This document shows, one piece after another, positions 35,312 to 42,335 of a stretch of 64,000 nucleotides of DNA. A model generated the notes under the pieces. That model was not told the DNA's origin, made no database searches, and saw nothing but the letters and a program-made list of their open reading frames with translations. The translations under genes were made by a program, and so were the position numbers. The stretch is from Deltaproteobacteria bacterium UBA5756 (GTDB taxonomy: Bacteria; Desulfobacterota; Syntrophorhabdia; Syntrophorhabdales; Syntrophorhabdaceae): positions 11,715 to 75,714 of the forward strand of contig DIFE01000081.1 in NCBI GenBank assembly GCA_002418985.1. Reading direction: 5' to 3'. Numbering within the stretch: the first letter of the stretch is position 1; every line of letters begins with the position of its first letter.

Positions 35312-36067
35312 CTACCTGCCCTCAAGGGCCCGGCGCATCTCGCCCTGGGACATAACGGCAAGGATCTCCGATTGGAGCATGGTGTTGTAATAGGCGAGCT
35401 TCGCCAGATCCTTGACGGCTTGATCGGACTTGGCGCTGTCGATGCAGGCCGGATCGAATGAAGACAACTCCTTGTGAAACCGTGCGGCTACAAACGCACC
35501 CTCCGCCGCCTTTTCATAGGCTGCAACGGACGCCTGATTGAAAGTGTCGCGAAGCTTCACTGTCGCGTATTCCGCTGTCGTGAAATGCTTCATCTTGTCG
35601 GTACCTCCACCGGGAGGCCCGGCCAGCAGGATGGACACCTCGCGGACCTTTTTCTGGAATTCCCCGAAGTCGGAATTGACCGACGGGATGGTTACCGGCG
35701 TCTTGCTCTTCGCGGCCTCGGCAAAGTACTTGCCGTCGGCTTTCGAGAAAGCCCCGGTATTGTTCTTCATGTATTGCGATATCATCCGGTCCGTGTATGA
35801 AGACATGTTGTACTTGACGAAAGAGACGGCCTTTGTATTGATCATTCCCGGCTCGAGTTTGATCTTCACCTCCTCGTTCCATACCGACTTGATCTTGTCG
35901 GTGATTCCCTGAGTGACCGTCTTCTGGATCATGTTCATAAGAGCGGGAAAGTTGACAACCTGCACCGCGGTGCCGTAGGCGCTGGTGACAAGCCCGAAAA
36001 TGATCATTACCCCGCAGATCACCCTCCCGGTTTTCATACCAAAAAACATTCGCAGTCCGTCTTTCAT
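35312..36067 (-). CDS. VirB5-like exported helical protein (third copy)
   Basis: A 251-residue protein, first gene of the downstream half of the T4SS/pilus block, with GGAGG before ATG 36067. A signal or anchor segment (RVICGVMIIFGLVTSAYGTA) leads to a helical domain. The C-terminus has SSFDPACIDSAKSDQAVKDL then AKLAYYNTMLQSEILAVMSQ and ends MRRALEGR, clearly related to the ends of the next two genes. The pattern resembles VirB5/TrbJ minor pilins. The promoter and a strong palindrome lie directly upstream. Confidence 0.58.
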   Translation of the reverse strand: MKDGLRMFFGMKTGRVICGVMIIFGLVTSAYGTAVQVVNFPALMNMIQKTVTQGITDKIKSVWNEEVKIKLEPGMINTKAVSFVKYNMSSYTDRMISQYMKNNTGAFSKADGKYFAEAAKSKTPVTIPSVNSDFGEFQKKVREVSILLAGPPGGGTDKMKHFTTAEYATVKLRDTFNQASVAAYEKAAEGAFVAARFHKELSSFDPACIDSAKSDQAVKDLAKLAYYNTMLQSEILAVMSQGEMRRALEGR

Positions 36068-36081
36068 ACTTTGTCCTCCGT

Positions 36082-36114
36082 ATTATCTAATAGCCTCCGT
36101 GACAGGAATCCTGT
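36082..36114 (-). promoter_or_regulatory. Promoter region with 13-base palindrome, heading the 36067-17565 gene block
   Basis: On the minus strand GATAAT (36087-36082) is a good -10. No consensus -35 is present, but a perfect palindrome ACAGGA-A-TCCTGT (36102-36114) covers the -35 position. A regulator bound here could control more than 15 genes downstream. Confidence 0.5.
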
Positions 36115-36207
36115 TAAGACGGCAGTGATAAAATTGCCGGAGGCTGCAGGCCATCATCCTCGAGCGAACGATGCTACTCAGTCACATAGTTAATTCCGGA
36201 GGCAAGA

Positions 36208-36407
36208 ATGAGAGATCATGGGATGACAGCGGAGGTTTTTTAACCGCCTTTAAAACATTGTCCAGAAAAGAACAGGGCATCTTCTTTGCGGAGATTATCA
36301 AAAACAAGCGATTACGCGAAGATCTTGTAGATATCGCTATTGCAGAGAGCAGGAAAAAGCATAAGAGCAGGCCTTTTCGCAAGTTTATCAAGGAGCATAC
36401 GGGGTAG
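36208..36407 (+). pseudogene. Frameshifted antitoxin of a RelE-type pair
   Basis: The likely natural start is ATG 36208, with GGAGG seven bases upstream. That frame reads MRDHGMTAEVF and stops at TAA 36241-36243 inside the tract TTTTTT (36236-36241). A -1 shift in the tract joins it to the open frame FLTAFKTLSRKEQGIFFAEI...KFIKEHTG, which runs to TAG 36405-36407. The second frame has an ATG upstream at 36171 but no ribosome site there. The continuing frame has the charged helical character of RelE-partner antitoxins and overlaps the toxin start by one base. Either the gene is broken or slippage on T6 restores it. Confidence 0.55.
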
Positions 36408-36754
36408 TGGGATATATCATTGAAATTGTCCCAGGAGCCGAAGAAGAATACCTCAAGCTCCCAGGTTCCATTCAATCAAGAATCAAACAAAATATTCTTT
36501 CCCTTGAAACCAACCCAAGGCCGATCGGCTCCAGGAAATTGCGCGAAAGTTCTTACTACAGGATCCGCACGGGGGACTCCAGATGTTTTCTATCCCAACG
36601 TTCTTCCTGGATACCGGCCTGCGCCGGTATGACGAGAAAAACCAGATGCAACAGAAAACAGTCTTTATCAACAACCCTTGAGACTCTGAAACTGTCTTTC
36701 CTGGGTGAACTATTTTTCATGACAGACCGCTGCGGTGAATACCAACCACATTAA
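36407..36754 (+). pseudogene. RelE-type toxin truncated by a REP-like repeat
   Basis: The first 57 residues (GTG 36407) match RelE/ParE toxins: YIIEIVPGAEEEYLKLPGSI, ILSLETNPRPIGSRKLRES and YYRIRTGDSR. The next expected strands (RVIYEI and the C-terminal active-site segment) are replaced by WIPACAGMT, a well-known peptide produced when a GTCATTCCGG-type repeat is translated. About 50 unrelated residues follow to the stop. The catalytic C-terminal part is therefore lost and the toxin should be inactive, consistent with the decayed antitoxin upstream. Confidence 0.65.
36608..36634. repeat. REP-like palindrome inserted in the RelE-type gene
   Basis: TGGATACCGGCCTGCGCCGG followed by TATGACG has 8-base arms ATACCGGC and GCCGGTAT around CTGC (36611-36630). 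It belongs to the same broad repeat type as 11455-11500 (CCTGG, CCGG and GTCAT boxes in inverted order) and encodes the peptide WIPACAGMT in the toxin frame. Confidence 0.62.
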
Positions 36755-36763
36755 CCGCAATAT

Positions 36764-37888
36764 GTGCGGATATTGAACGTTTACATTCACGAATTACCCG
36801 ATTGGCCCCATTTTTTCTGGGACGAGAAACGTTTATCACGTCCGCTCGGACTGGTCCGCCACAGGCAGGGAAGGCTTATCGGCCGGATGGAGACCCTCGG
36901 CTTCCCTCTCCGTACCGAGGCCGTTTTGCGCACACTGACACTGGACGTTGTGAAGTCAAGTGAGATCGAGGGAGCGCTGCTCGACAAGGCTGAGGTGCGA
37001 TCATCCATTGCCCGGCGACTTGGTGTCGATATTGGCGATACGGTGCCCGCGAGCCGGAACGTGGAGGGCGTTGTAGAGATGATGCTGGATGCCACGCAAA
37101 ACTACGATAAGCCCTTGATCAAAGAAAGGTTGTTCGCCTGGCACGCCTCTCTCTTCCCCGCTGGCCGAAGCGGGATGAACGCAATCAAAGTGAGCGCCTG
37201 GCGTGACGACAGCAAAGGCCCGACGCAGGTCGTTTCAGGACCCCTTGGCCACGAACGGGTCCATTTTGAAGCCCCCGTTGCCAGCCGGCTGGAAAGGGAA
37301 ATGACGGCCTTTCTCGACTGGCTCAATGCGGATGACGGCACGGATGCGGTCTTGCGGGCGGGAATAGCCCATCTCTGGTTCGTAACTATCCACCCCTTCG
37401 ATGACGGCAATGGCCGCATCGCGCGCGCCATCGCCGATATGATCCTTGCCCGTTCAGAGGAAAGCTCGCAGCGTTTTTACAGCATGTCAGCACAGATCCG
37501 CAGCGAGCGCGACACCTATTATGAAAGATTGGAGGAGGCGCAGCAGGGAACGCTGGATATCACAAAGCACCTGGAATGGTTTCTTGAGTGCCTTAACCAC
37601 GCCTTTGACAGCGTGGAGAGCACAGTTGGTACCATCCTCAATAAGGCCCGTTTCTGGGACTCCCACGCGGGAGCGGCCTTCAATGACCGGCAGCGGATGA
37701 TGTTGAACAGACTCCTTGAAGATTTTGAAGGGAAGCTGACATCAACGAAATGGGCGAAACTGGCAAAATGCTCCCAGGATACGGCACTGCGCGATATCCT
37801 TGGCCTCGTCGGGAGCGGGATCCTGACGAAAGACCCCGGCGGCGGTCGCAGTACCAGCTACTCTCTTAAGAGCGACATAGACCGGTAA
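36764..37888 (+). CDS. Fic-domain protein (class II, DUF4172 type)
   Basis: A 374-residue protein from GTG 36764. The N-terminal domain (WPHFFWDEKRL...) is of the DUF4172 kind seen on many Fic proteins. The inhibitory helix motif SSEIEG (S-x-x-x-E-G) is near residue 65, and the Fic core HPFDDGNGRIAR near residue 210 keeps the catalytic His and all core residues. A winged-helix-like domain lies at the C-terminus (LTSTKWAKLAKCSQDTALRD, SGILTKDPGGGRSTSY). Such proteins AMPylate target proteins when the Glu finger is displaced. It stands alone on the plus strand inside the minus-strand T4SS block. A role as a secreted effector is conceivable, but no secretion signal is known. Confidence 0.85.
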   Translation: MRILNVYIHELPDWPHFFWDEKRLSRPLGLVRHRQGRLIGRMETLGFPLRTEAVLRTLTLDVVKSSEIEGALLDKAEVRSSIARRLGVDIGDTVPASRNVEGVVEMMLDATQNYDKPLIKERLFAWHASLFPAGRSGMNAIKVSAWRDDSKGPTQVVSGPLGHERVHFEAPVASRLEREMTAFLDWLNADDGTDAVLRAGIAHLWFVTIHPFDDGNGRIARAIADMILARSEESSQRFYSMSAQIRSERDTYYERLEEAQQGTLDITKHLEWFLECLNHAFDSVESTVGTILNKARFWDSHAGAAFNDRQRMMLNRLLEDFEGKLTSTKWAKLAKCSQDTALRDILGLVGSGILTKDPGGGRSTSYSLKSDIDR

Positions 37889-37948
37889 CTGTCTAAAAAA
37901 CAGCTGCAAAAATACCGCCAGGGGTCCGCATGGTATCGAGAAGAAGTC

Positions 37949-38179
37949 TCATTCCTCATACTCGCAAAGGATCGATTCGGGCAATGGTTCGTCGAAATCC
38001 TTTTCGATTCTGACTTTACCCTTTACCGTTCCTGCAACCCGCTCATGGGCTTTCTCCCGGATGGGACCGAGGCGGGCTACCGGTGTCCCCGCCCTCGCAA
38101 TAGTAATCTCTTCGCCGCCTTCCACCCGGCTCTGCAACTCCGACAATCTCGTCTTGGCATCATGTACATTCACTTTCAT
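37949..38179 (-). CDS. Orphan Phd/VapB-type antitoxin
   Basis: A 76-residue protein. The first 35 residues, MKVNVHDAKTRLSELQSRVE then GGEEITIARAGTPVARLGPI, are the Phd/YefM-type DNA-binding domain, and the tail is acidic. A toxin gene would be expected right after it, but only 60 bases remain before the convergent Fic gene and no PIN or RelE frame is present on either strand there. It has its own promoter with an imperfect palindrome between -35 and -10. It may be a relic, or it may act as a stand-alone repressor. Confidence 0.75.
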   Translation of the reverse strand: MKVNVHDAKTRLSELQSRVEGGEEITIARAGTPVARLGPIREKAHERVAGTVKGKVRIEKDFDEPLPESILCEYEE

Positions 38180-38185
38180 AAACCC

Positions 38186-38214
38186 ATGATAGGCTAAGCA
38201 ATGGACTAAGCCAA
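38186..38214 (-). promoter_or_regulatory. Promoter with operator of the orphan antitoxin
   Basis: On the minus strand TTGGCT (38214-38209) and TATCAT (38191-38186) are 17 bases apart. The spacer and its edges form an imperfect inverted repeat with GGCT and AGCC ends (38192-38212), the usual site for antitoxin autorepression. Confidence 0.5.
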
Positions 38215-38270
38215 GGTTCGTTACCTCCTGTCCCTGGCATTTTCTTGCTGTTTCCTGACTCCCGCTCTTT

Positions 38271-39362
38271 TCACTCCTGCATAAACAGAGCAGGATCGTT
38301 AGTTGCCTTGCGGGCGCCGGACTCCTCCACCTCGCCGGAATCGACGAGAACCCTCAGGCTCTGGTTGAGAGTCCAACCTATCTTCCCGCTTCTTTGCTGC
38401 CGGCGCAGAAGGTCGTATTTGCCCCTCAGCAGCAATTCCCGGGTGGCCGCGTCCTTCGTGTCCAGGAATTCCGTGGCAAGGGCCAGCCGGTCCCTCTGAC
38501 GGCGGGACCCCGCCGTCGGCACCAGTACCTGCACCATTACGGCGAGCAGCACGTCCGCTAGTTCCCGGATCATCCATTCCTGTTTCTCCACGGGGAACAT
38601 CGACGCTATCCTTGAGGGAACCTGTGTTGCCATGAGCGTGTGTATCGTCGTAAACACAAGATGTCCCGTTTTGGCCGCCTGAATTGCCGCCGATGCTGTT
38701 TCGGGGTCCCTGACCTCACCCACCAGGATCACGTCGGGCCTCTGACGCATTGCCGCCCTCAGCGCCCGTTCGAAGGACAGTGTCGTGGTCCCCACCTCCC
38801 GCTCGATGATGTTGCCCATCCCCTCGGGAATGTCGTATTCGATAGGATCTTCTATGGTGATGCAGTTGAGGCACCTTGACTTCACAAGGTATGCGATGAT
38901 GGATGCAAGGGTCGTCGATTTGCCGCTGCCTGTCGGACCGGCAATGAAGATGATGCCGCCCCCCGAACTTTCAAGGACCAGACGGAGAAGGTCACTGGGA
39001 ATCCCTAGATTGACGGGGTTTGGGTCCACCGTCTTGAGGCGCCTCATGACTATGGAAACCCCTTTTTTCGTCAGGCACAGGTTGACACGAAACCTGACCG
39101 TCGTCTTTTCTTTACCGGTGCCCGTTTGCCTGGTATAGGAGAGGTCTTTCTCCTCCCGGTCGTAGAGCTGGGCCCTGGCACCGGAAACCTTGAGGATTCT
39201 TTCTATGGCTTCATCTATCTCGTATCCTTGGGGCACTGCGTGATCGGCGGCGGCCATCCGTCCATGGACCCTCAGGAATAGCGGACTCTCCGACTGGATG
39301 TAGATATCGGAGGCATCCTCCCGGATTGCCGCATCGATTATTTCATCAAGAAAATTGTCCAT
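38271..39362 (-). CDS. DotB/TraJ-like (PilT-type) T4SS ATPase
   Basis: A 363-residue hexameric ATPase. N-terminal domain with DASDIYIQSESPLFLRVHGR (PilT/DotB type), Walker A GPTGSGKS at residues 142-149, Asp box IEDPIEYDIPEG, Walker B DVILVGEVRDPET and His box GHLVFTTIHTLMA. It fits DotB of Dot/Icm and TraJ of R64, which supply the PilT-like motor in MPF_I secretion systems in place of VirB11. The context (six T4SS genes upstream) favours this over a pilus retraction motor. It is the third ATPase of this superfamily in the block. It is the last T4SS gene before the toxin/Fic island. Confidence 0.82.
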   Translation of the reverse strand: MDNFLDEIIDAAIREDASDIYIQSESPLFLRVHGRMAAADHAVPQGYEIDEAIERILKVSGARAQLYDREEKDLSYTRQTGTGKEKTTVRFRVNLCLTKKGVSIVMRRLKTVDPNPVNLGIPSDLLRLVLESSGGGIIFIAGPTGSGKSTTLASIIAYLVKSRCLNCITIEDPIEYDIPEGMGNIIEREVGTTTLSFERALRAAMRQRPDVILVGEVRDPETASAAIQAAKTGHLVFTTIHTLMATQVPSRIASMFPVEKQEWMIRELADVLLAVMVQVLVPTAGSRRQRDRLALATEFLDTKDAATRELLLRGKYDLLRRQQRSGKIGWTLNQSLRVLVDSGEVEESGARKATNDPALFMQE

Positions 39363-39394
39363 TCGTTATTTCCGTATTTTTCCGGCAAAACCCT

Positions 39395-39715
39395 TCACCT
39401 GCAGCGCAGCCACTCGGTGCCGAGGAGATATGCCAGGTAGCGCCTGAGTACTCCGGACCGGCTGTATCCCCGCTGCCCCAACTCTTCCTTTCTTTTTCTG
39501 CGCGCAAAGATATACAGTGCCACGGACCCCGAGATACCCGTCGTAATCACGAAGACGCCGATTCCCTCCGAGATGTATGACAGGATGGATGCGATGCCGT
39601 TGCCGAGCATCGCCGGGCAAATGCAGACCAGGAGGTCTTCCAGGGATATATTGAGCCTCGGGACAATTATGGCGCTGTTTATATTTTGATAGTCATGTCT
39701 CGATTCCGGACCCAC
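39395..39715 (-). CDS. Small T4SS membrane protein, possibly IcmT/TraK-like
   Basis: A 106-residue protein from GTG 39715. Two hydrophobic segments (about residues 30-45 and 47-65, ILSYISEGIGVFVITTGISG) are followed by a basic tail (ARRKRKEELGQRGYSRSGVL, ending LGTEWLRCR). The ribosome site is weak. It lies between the IcmC-like and DotB-like genes; IcmT/TraK is a small membrane protein neighbouring DotB in several Dot/Icm systems, but no conserved motif is visible to prove it. Probably an inner-membrane accessory of the secretion channel. Confidence 0.52.
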   Translation of the reverse strand: MGPESRHDYQNINSAIIVPRLNISLEDLLVCICPAMLGNGIASILSYISEGIGVFVITTGISGSVALYIFARRKRKEELGQRGYSRSGVLRRYLAYLLGTEWLRCR

Positions 39716-39721
39716 GGTGGT

Positions 39722-40099
39722 CTACCCGGCGCTGGCCGTCATCGTTGCCTTGATGATCCCGAGGATGGCGGAGGTCGATACCAGGCACCCTCCGAAAGCG
39801 ACTTTCTTCCACGCACCCTGCGCACCCTGGGGGTTGCCGTCTCTGTTGGCCATCATGACAAAACCCCATACGATGAGGCCTGTTCCGGCGCAAAAGGAGA
39901 TCGCCAGCAGGCCGTACATGATTATATTCGCAAGATTGCTCAGGAACTCACCGGCATCCGTGGTCTCCTGGGCCCACCTGCTTTCGTTGAACGTCTGCGC
40001 CCAGCTGTCTGTGACAGACAAAACCGTGCACAACGAAGACAGTGCGACAAAAGAATACTCCAAAAGCCGATCCTTCCCTGTTTCTGCTTTTTCCAGCAT
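39722..40099 (-). CDS. IcmC/DotE/TraQ-like two-helix membrane protein
   Basis: A protein of 125 residues from ATG 40099, with AAAGGAG upstream; the longer frame to 40201 overlaps the previous gene and has no site. An N-terminal hydrophobic or signal segment (YSFVALSSLCTVLSV) precedes two membrane helices: LANIIMYGLLAISFCAGTGL and VAFGGCLVSTSAILGIIK. They are joined by a short loop with NRDGNPQGAQGAW. This helix, small-residue loop, helix layout resembles IcmC/DotE/TraQ family proteins and also VirB2-like pilins. A similar layout is found in the plus-strand gene at 43016. Confidence 0.55.
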   Translation of the reverse strand: MLEKAETGKDRLLEYSFVALSSLCTVLSVTDSWAQTFNESRWAQETTDAGEFLSNLANIIMYGLLAISFCAGTGLIVWGFVMMANRDGNPQGAQGAWKKVAFGGCLVSTSAILGIIKATMTASAG

Positions 40100-40103
40100 G
40101 GTA

Positions 40104-40583
40104 CTAATTTCTCCTTTCTTTCGTGAGTATGTCGCTGAACATGGCCCGTTCGTCGTCAGACTGGAAATAGATGTCACCCCTATCGAAGGAAAGGCCTCCA
40201 TAGAGGTGTCTTTCCACGGTTACTTTGAAAACCCAGGATACATACCCGACAAGGGCAAAGCTGACAACCAGTTGAATCATAGCCATGACGCTGAGGCCCG
40301 CCAGGCCACCCCCGTGGATCTTGAGTGCTGTGCCGCAGCCGCCGGCGCAGAAGGCCATAAGAAGAAGGAAAAGACCCCCCATCTTCATCCACGTCGCAAT
40401 CTTTTTTTCACCGGACATGAGAGGAGCGCACCGCCCGAGCTCCACCTCCTGTCTCTTGCCGTCGGCAGTCTCGAAGACCAAACTTCCCGCACCCTCTCCC
40501 TCGCGCTGATGAATCACTATCTTTCTCTGAACAGGTACGGGAATCCTTTCGTCAAGCTTGCCCGGCAAGTACCTGACCAACAT
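40104..40583 (-). CDS. T4SS-cluster membrane protein, unknown function
   Basis: A 159-residue protein with AGGAGG eight bases before ATG 40583. A cytoplasmic N-terminal domain of about 60 residues (KIVIHQREGEGAGSLVFETA) is followed by two membrane helices (GGLFLLLMAFCAGGCG and MIQLVVSFALVGYVSWVF) and a short charged tail with FQSDDERAMFSDIL. No family is recognised. It sits between the DotC-like lipoprotein and the IcmC-like gene, so it is likely an inner-membrane part of the T4SS. Confidence 0.6.
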   Translation of the reverse strand: MLVRYLPGKLDERIPVPVQRKIVIHQREGEGAGSLVFETADGKRQEVELGRCAPLMSGEKKIATWMKMGGLFLLLMAFCAGGCGTALKIHGGGLAGLSVMAMIQLVVSFALVGYVSWVFKVTVERHLYGGLSFDRGDIYFQSDDERAMFSDILTKERRN

Positions 40584-40595
40584 GTAAATTGCCTC

Positions 40596-41246
40596 CTACT
40601 CGACCCTGATCGGCTGACGCCCGAGCTTACGATAAAAACCCATGGCTCCGTCGCATTTCAGTTTGAAGGTCTTTGCGATGACCGCCCATTTTCCGCCGTC
40701 CCCATGGGGAGCGATGGTTACGAACACGTCGTCGGGCTTTGGGGACGTGCCCAGGAATGAAAAGGCCTCCGCCTCCGTTGAAAAGGAATCGACCAGAAAA
40801 TAACAGAAATTGGCCCGGTCCTTGCTGAGCCAGTCTCCACCCGAATCGTCGGAGACGAACCGGGGCGGCGACACTATCTTCCATACCAGCGTCGGCGCCG
40901 AATAGCTGCTCCCGTCCTGGCTAATCTTTGCGGGATTATAAATGAGGCTGACCTGTGCCGGCAAGATGGCACCGCCTTTCGTCAACTCCAGATAGAGGAG
41001 CTCATCACGGTAACTTCGGACAAAATCCCTCAGTCGTGTCTCCAACTCCTGCCTGCACAGGTTCCTACCTTCCCTTCTGCCTTCCTGCCTGCCCTCTTCC
41101 CTGGCAATGCGGATCGATTCCGATTCGATCACATCTTCCGGCACCGCCCGGATGGTGGGAGCACACGCACCCGCAGCCAGCAGGATTCCTGCCAGGGTAA
41201 TGACATTGACGAGCGAAAGCGAAAGACTTTTCTTTTTCATCATCAC
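40596..41246 (-). CDS. DotC/TraI-like outer-membrane lipoprotein
   Basis: A 216-residue lipoprotein: the signal ends LAAGILLAAGAC and the Cys is the lipid site. The mature part starts with a helical stretch (IRIAREEGRQEGRREG) and then GGAILPAQVSLIYNPA, with a later APTLVWKIVSPPRFV. This recalls the DotC pattern, in which a conserved ILPPVI-like segment is followed by YxIxxxAxFVxxPPxW. DotC with DotD places the secretin-like DotH ring in the outer membrane. The ATG overlaps the stop of the 90-residue gene before it. Shorter than DotC (about 300 residues). Confidence 0.6.
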   Translation of the reverse strand: MMMKKKSLSLSLVNVITLAGILLAAGACAPTIRAVPEDVIESESIRIAREEGRQEGRREGRNLCRQELETRLRDFVRSYRDELLYLELTKGGAILPAQVSLIYNPAKISQDGSSYSAPTLVWKIVSPPRFVSDDSGGDWLSKDRANFCYFLVDSFSTEAEAFSFLGTSPKPDDVFVTIAPHGDGGKWAVIAKTFKLKCDGAMGFYRKLGRQPIRVE

Positions 41247-41515
41247 CTGTCCCCATTCCCTTGCCTTCTCATGTCATCGACGACCACACCGCGGGTCTTT
41301 CGAGGTGGCTCGTCCTGCCGGTACTGATAGGGATAGCCGACTGAGAAGGACTTCACGAAGGCGATCTGCCTTGCAAGGACACTTACCAGGACGGAAGACG
41401 GGATGTCCGGAGGATTGTCGCGTGCCTCCTCAGCCGTGAGCACCGTCCCGGCGCCGCATATGAGCGCGATAAGGGCGATGCAGCAGCTAACGCGCGTTAG
41501 TGAACGTCTTGCCAT
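41243..41515 (-). CDS. Small exported protein in T4SS cluster
   Basis: A 90-residue protein with a signal peptide (VSCCIALIALICGAGTVLTA) and a 65-residue mature part containing PSSVLVSVLARQIAFVKSFS and a tyrosine/proline patch, YPYQYRQDEPP. A strong purine-rich ribosome site precedes ATG 41515, which overlaps the DotH-like gene. It takes the place of DotD/TraH between DotH and DotC but is shorter than DotD and has no clear lipobox, so the assignment stays open. Confidence 0.55.
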   Translation of the reverse strand: MARRSLTRVSCCIALIALICGAGTVLTAEEARDNPPDIPSSVLVSVLARQIAFVKSFSVGYPYQYRQDEPPRKTRGVVVDDMRRQGNGDR

Positions 41516-42335
41516 CCCCTACCCTCCTCACGGTTATTTCGCGGTCTCTCGAAGCCACTACGCTCGTCCCGTTGCCAAGATCCACACAAAATTCATGACC
41601 GCCGACAGGCATCACTTTTCCGGCGATCATGAAGACGTGAAGTTCGGGCCCGGACAGCTTCATCATCCTGATAAAGGGATAGGCCGCGAGCTCTGTCAGG
41701 GACGGCGACCTGCCCTCGAGAAGGATGTCCTCGGCGGTACCCTTTTCAGGGATGCGCCGGGTCGTGATGACACGCACCATCGCATCCGTCAGGTCCACCC
41801 CGGCGCCCAGGCTCCCCCGCTTTATATTAACGGTAAGATCGGCCTCGCCCGATGCCCCGTCCTCGACAAGAACATAGTGGTGCGGCACCGGTTCACCCTG
41901 TGATCTTTCGAAGACGACAATATTAGTTGATTTGAATTCACTCACCGGAAAGATGACGAGCGAATTGCCTTTTGTTTCGACGGTGAATTTCTCCCGCGCA
42001 CCGATGGCAATATCATCGACAGTGAAAACGTAGGGGAGGTTGATAACGGTTCCGTACCCGTATGCAAGATGAATTCTGGGCACGACCCCGGGGACTTCAC
42101 CGATGTCGCGCACCCTCATGCGGGACAGTTCCCGGTCTTTCTCGATGAGCGGCTTCAGACGCTGCACCTTCTCCTTGATCTCGCGAATATCCTCTTCGGG
42201 AAGATCGAAGGGAGGGATAGTTATCTGTGTCTCCGCCGGCTGTTTCCGGGCCTCCGCCATCTGGTCCGTTGCCGCGTCAGTTGCCGGCAGGTTCAGAAAA
42301 ACGAACAATATACAGACCGAAAGGGTTCTCCACAC
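41487..42335 (-). CDS. DotH/TraN (VirB9-type) T4SS core protein
   Basis: A protein of 282 residues from GTG 42335, with AAAGGAG five bases upstream; it overlaps the previous gene by 59 bases. A signal peptide ends near ATDAA. A helical region with IPPFDLPEEDIREIKEKVQR is followed by a beta-rich domain: RIHLAYGYGTVINLPYVFTV, NSLVIFPVSEFKSTNIVVF, and a last part with GHEFCVDLGNGTSVVASRDR. The VirB9-like beta domain and the place between DotI- and DotC-like genes match IcmK/DotH of MPF_I systems, an outer-membrane ring protein. Confidence 0.68.
   Translation of the reverse strand: MWRTLSVCILFVFLNLPATDAATDQMAEARKQPAETQITIPPFDLPEEDIREIKEKVQRLKPLIEKDRELSRMRVRDIGEVPGVVPRIHLAYGYGTVINLPYVFTVDDIAIGAREKFTVETKGNSLVIFPVSEFKSTNIVVFERSQGEPVPHHYVLVEDGASGEADLTVNIKRGSLGAGVDLTDAMVRVITTRRIPEKGTAEDILLEGRSPSLTELAAYPFIRMMKLSGPELHVFMIAGKVMPVGGHEFCVDLGNGTSVVASRDREITVRRVGDGKTFTNAR

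Noticed and set aside
39717..40760. Plus-strand frame of 347 codons
   Set aside because: It is antisense to two small T4SS membrane genes, each with a strong ribosome site on the minus strand.
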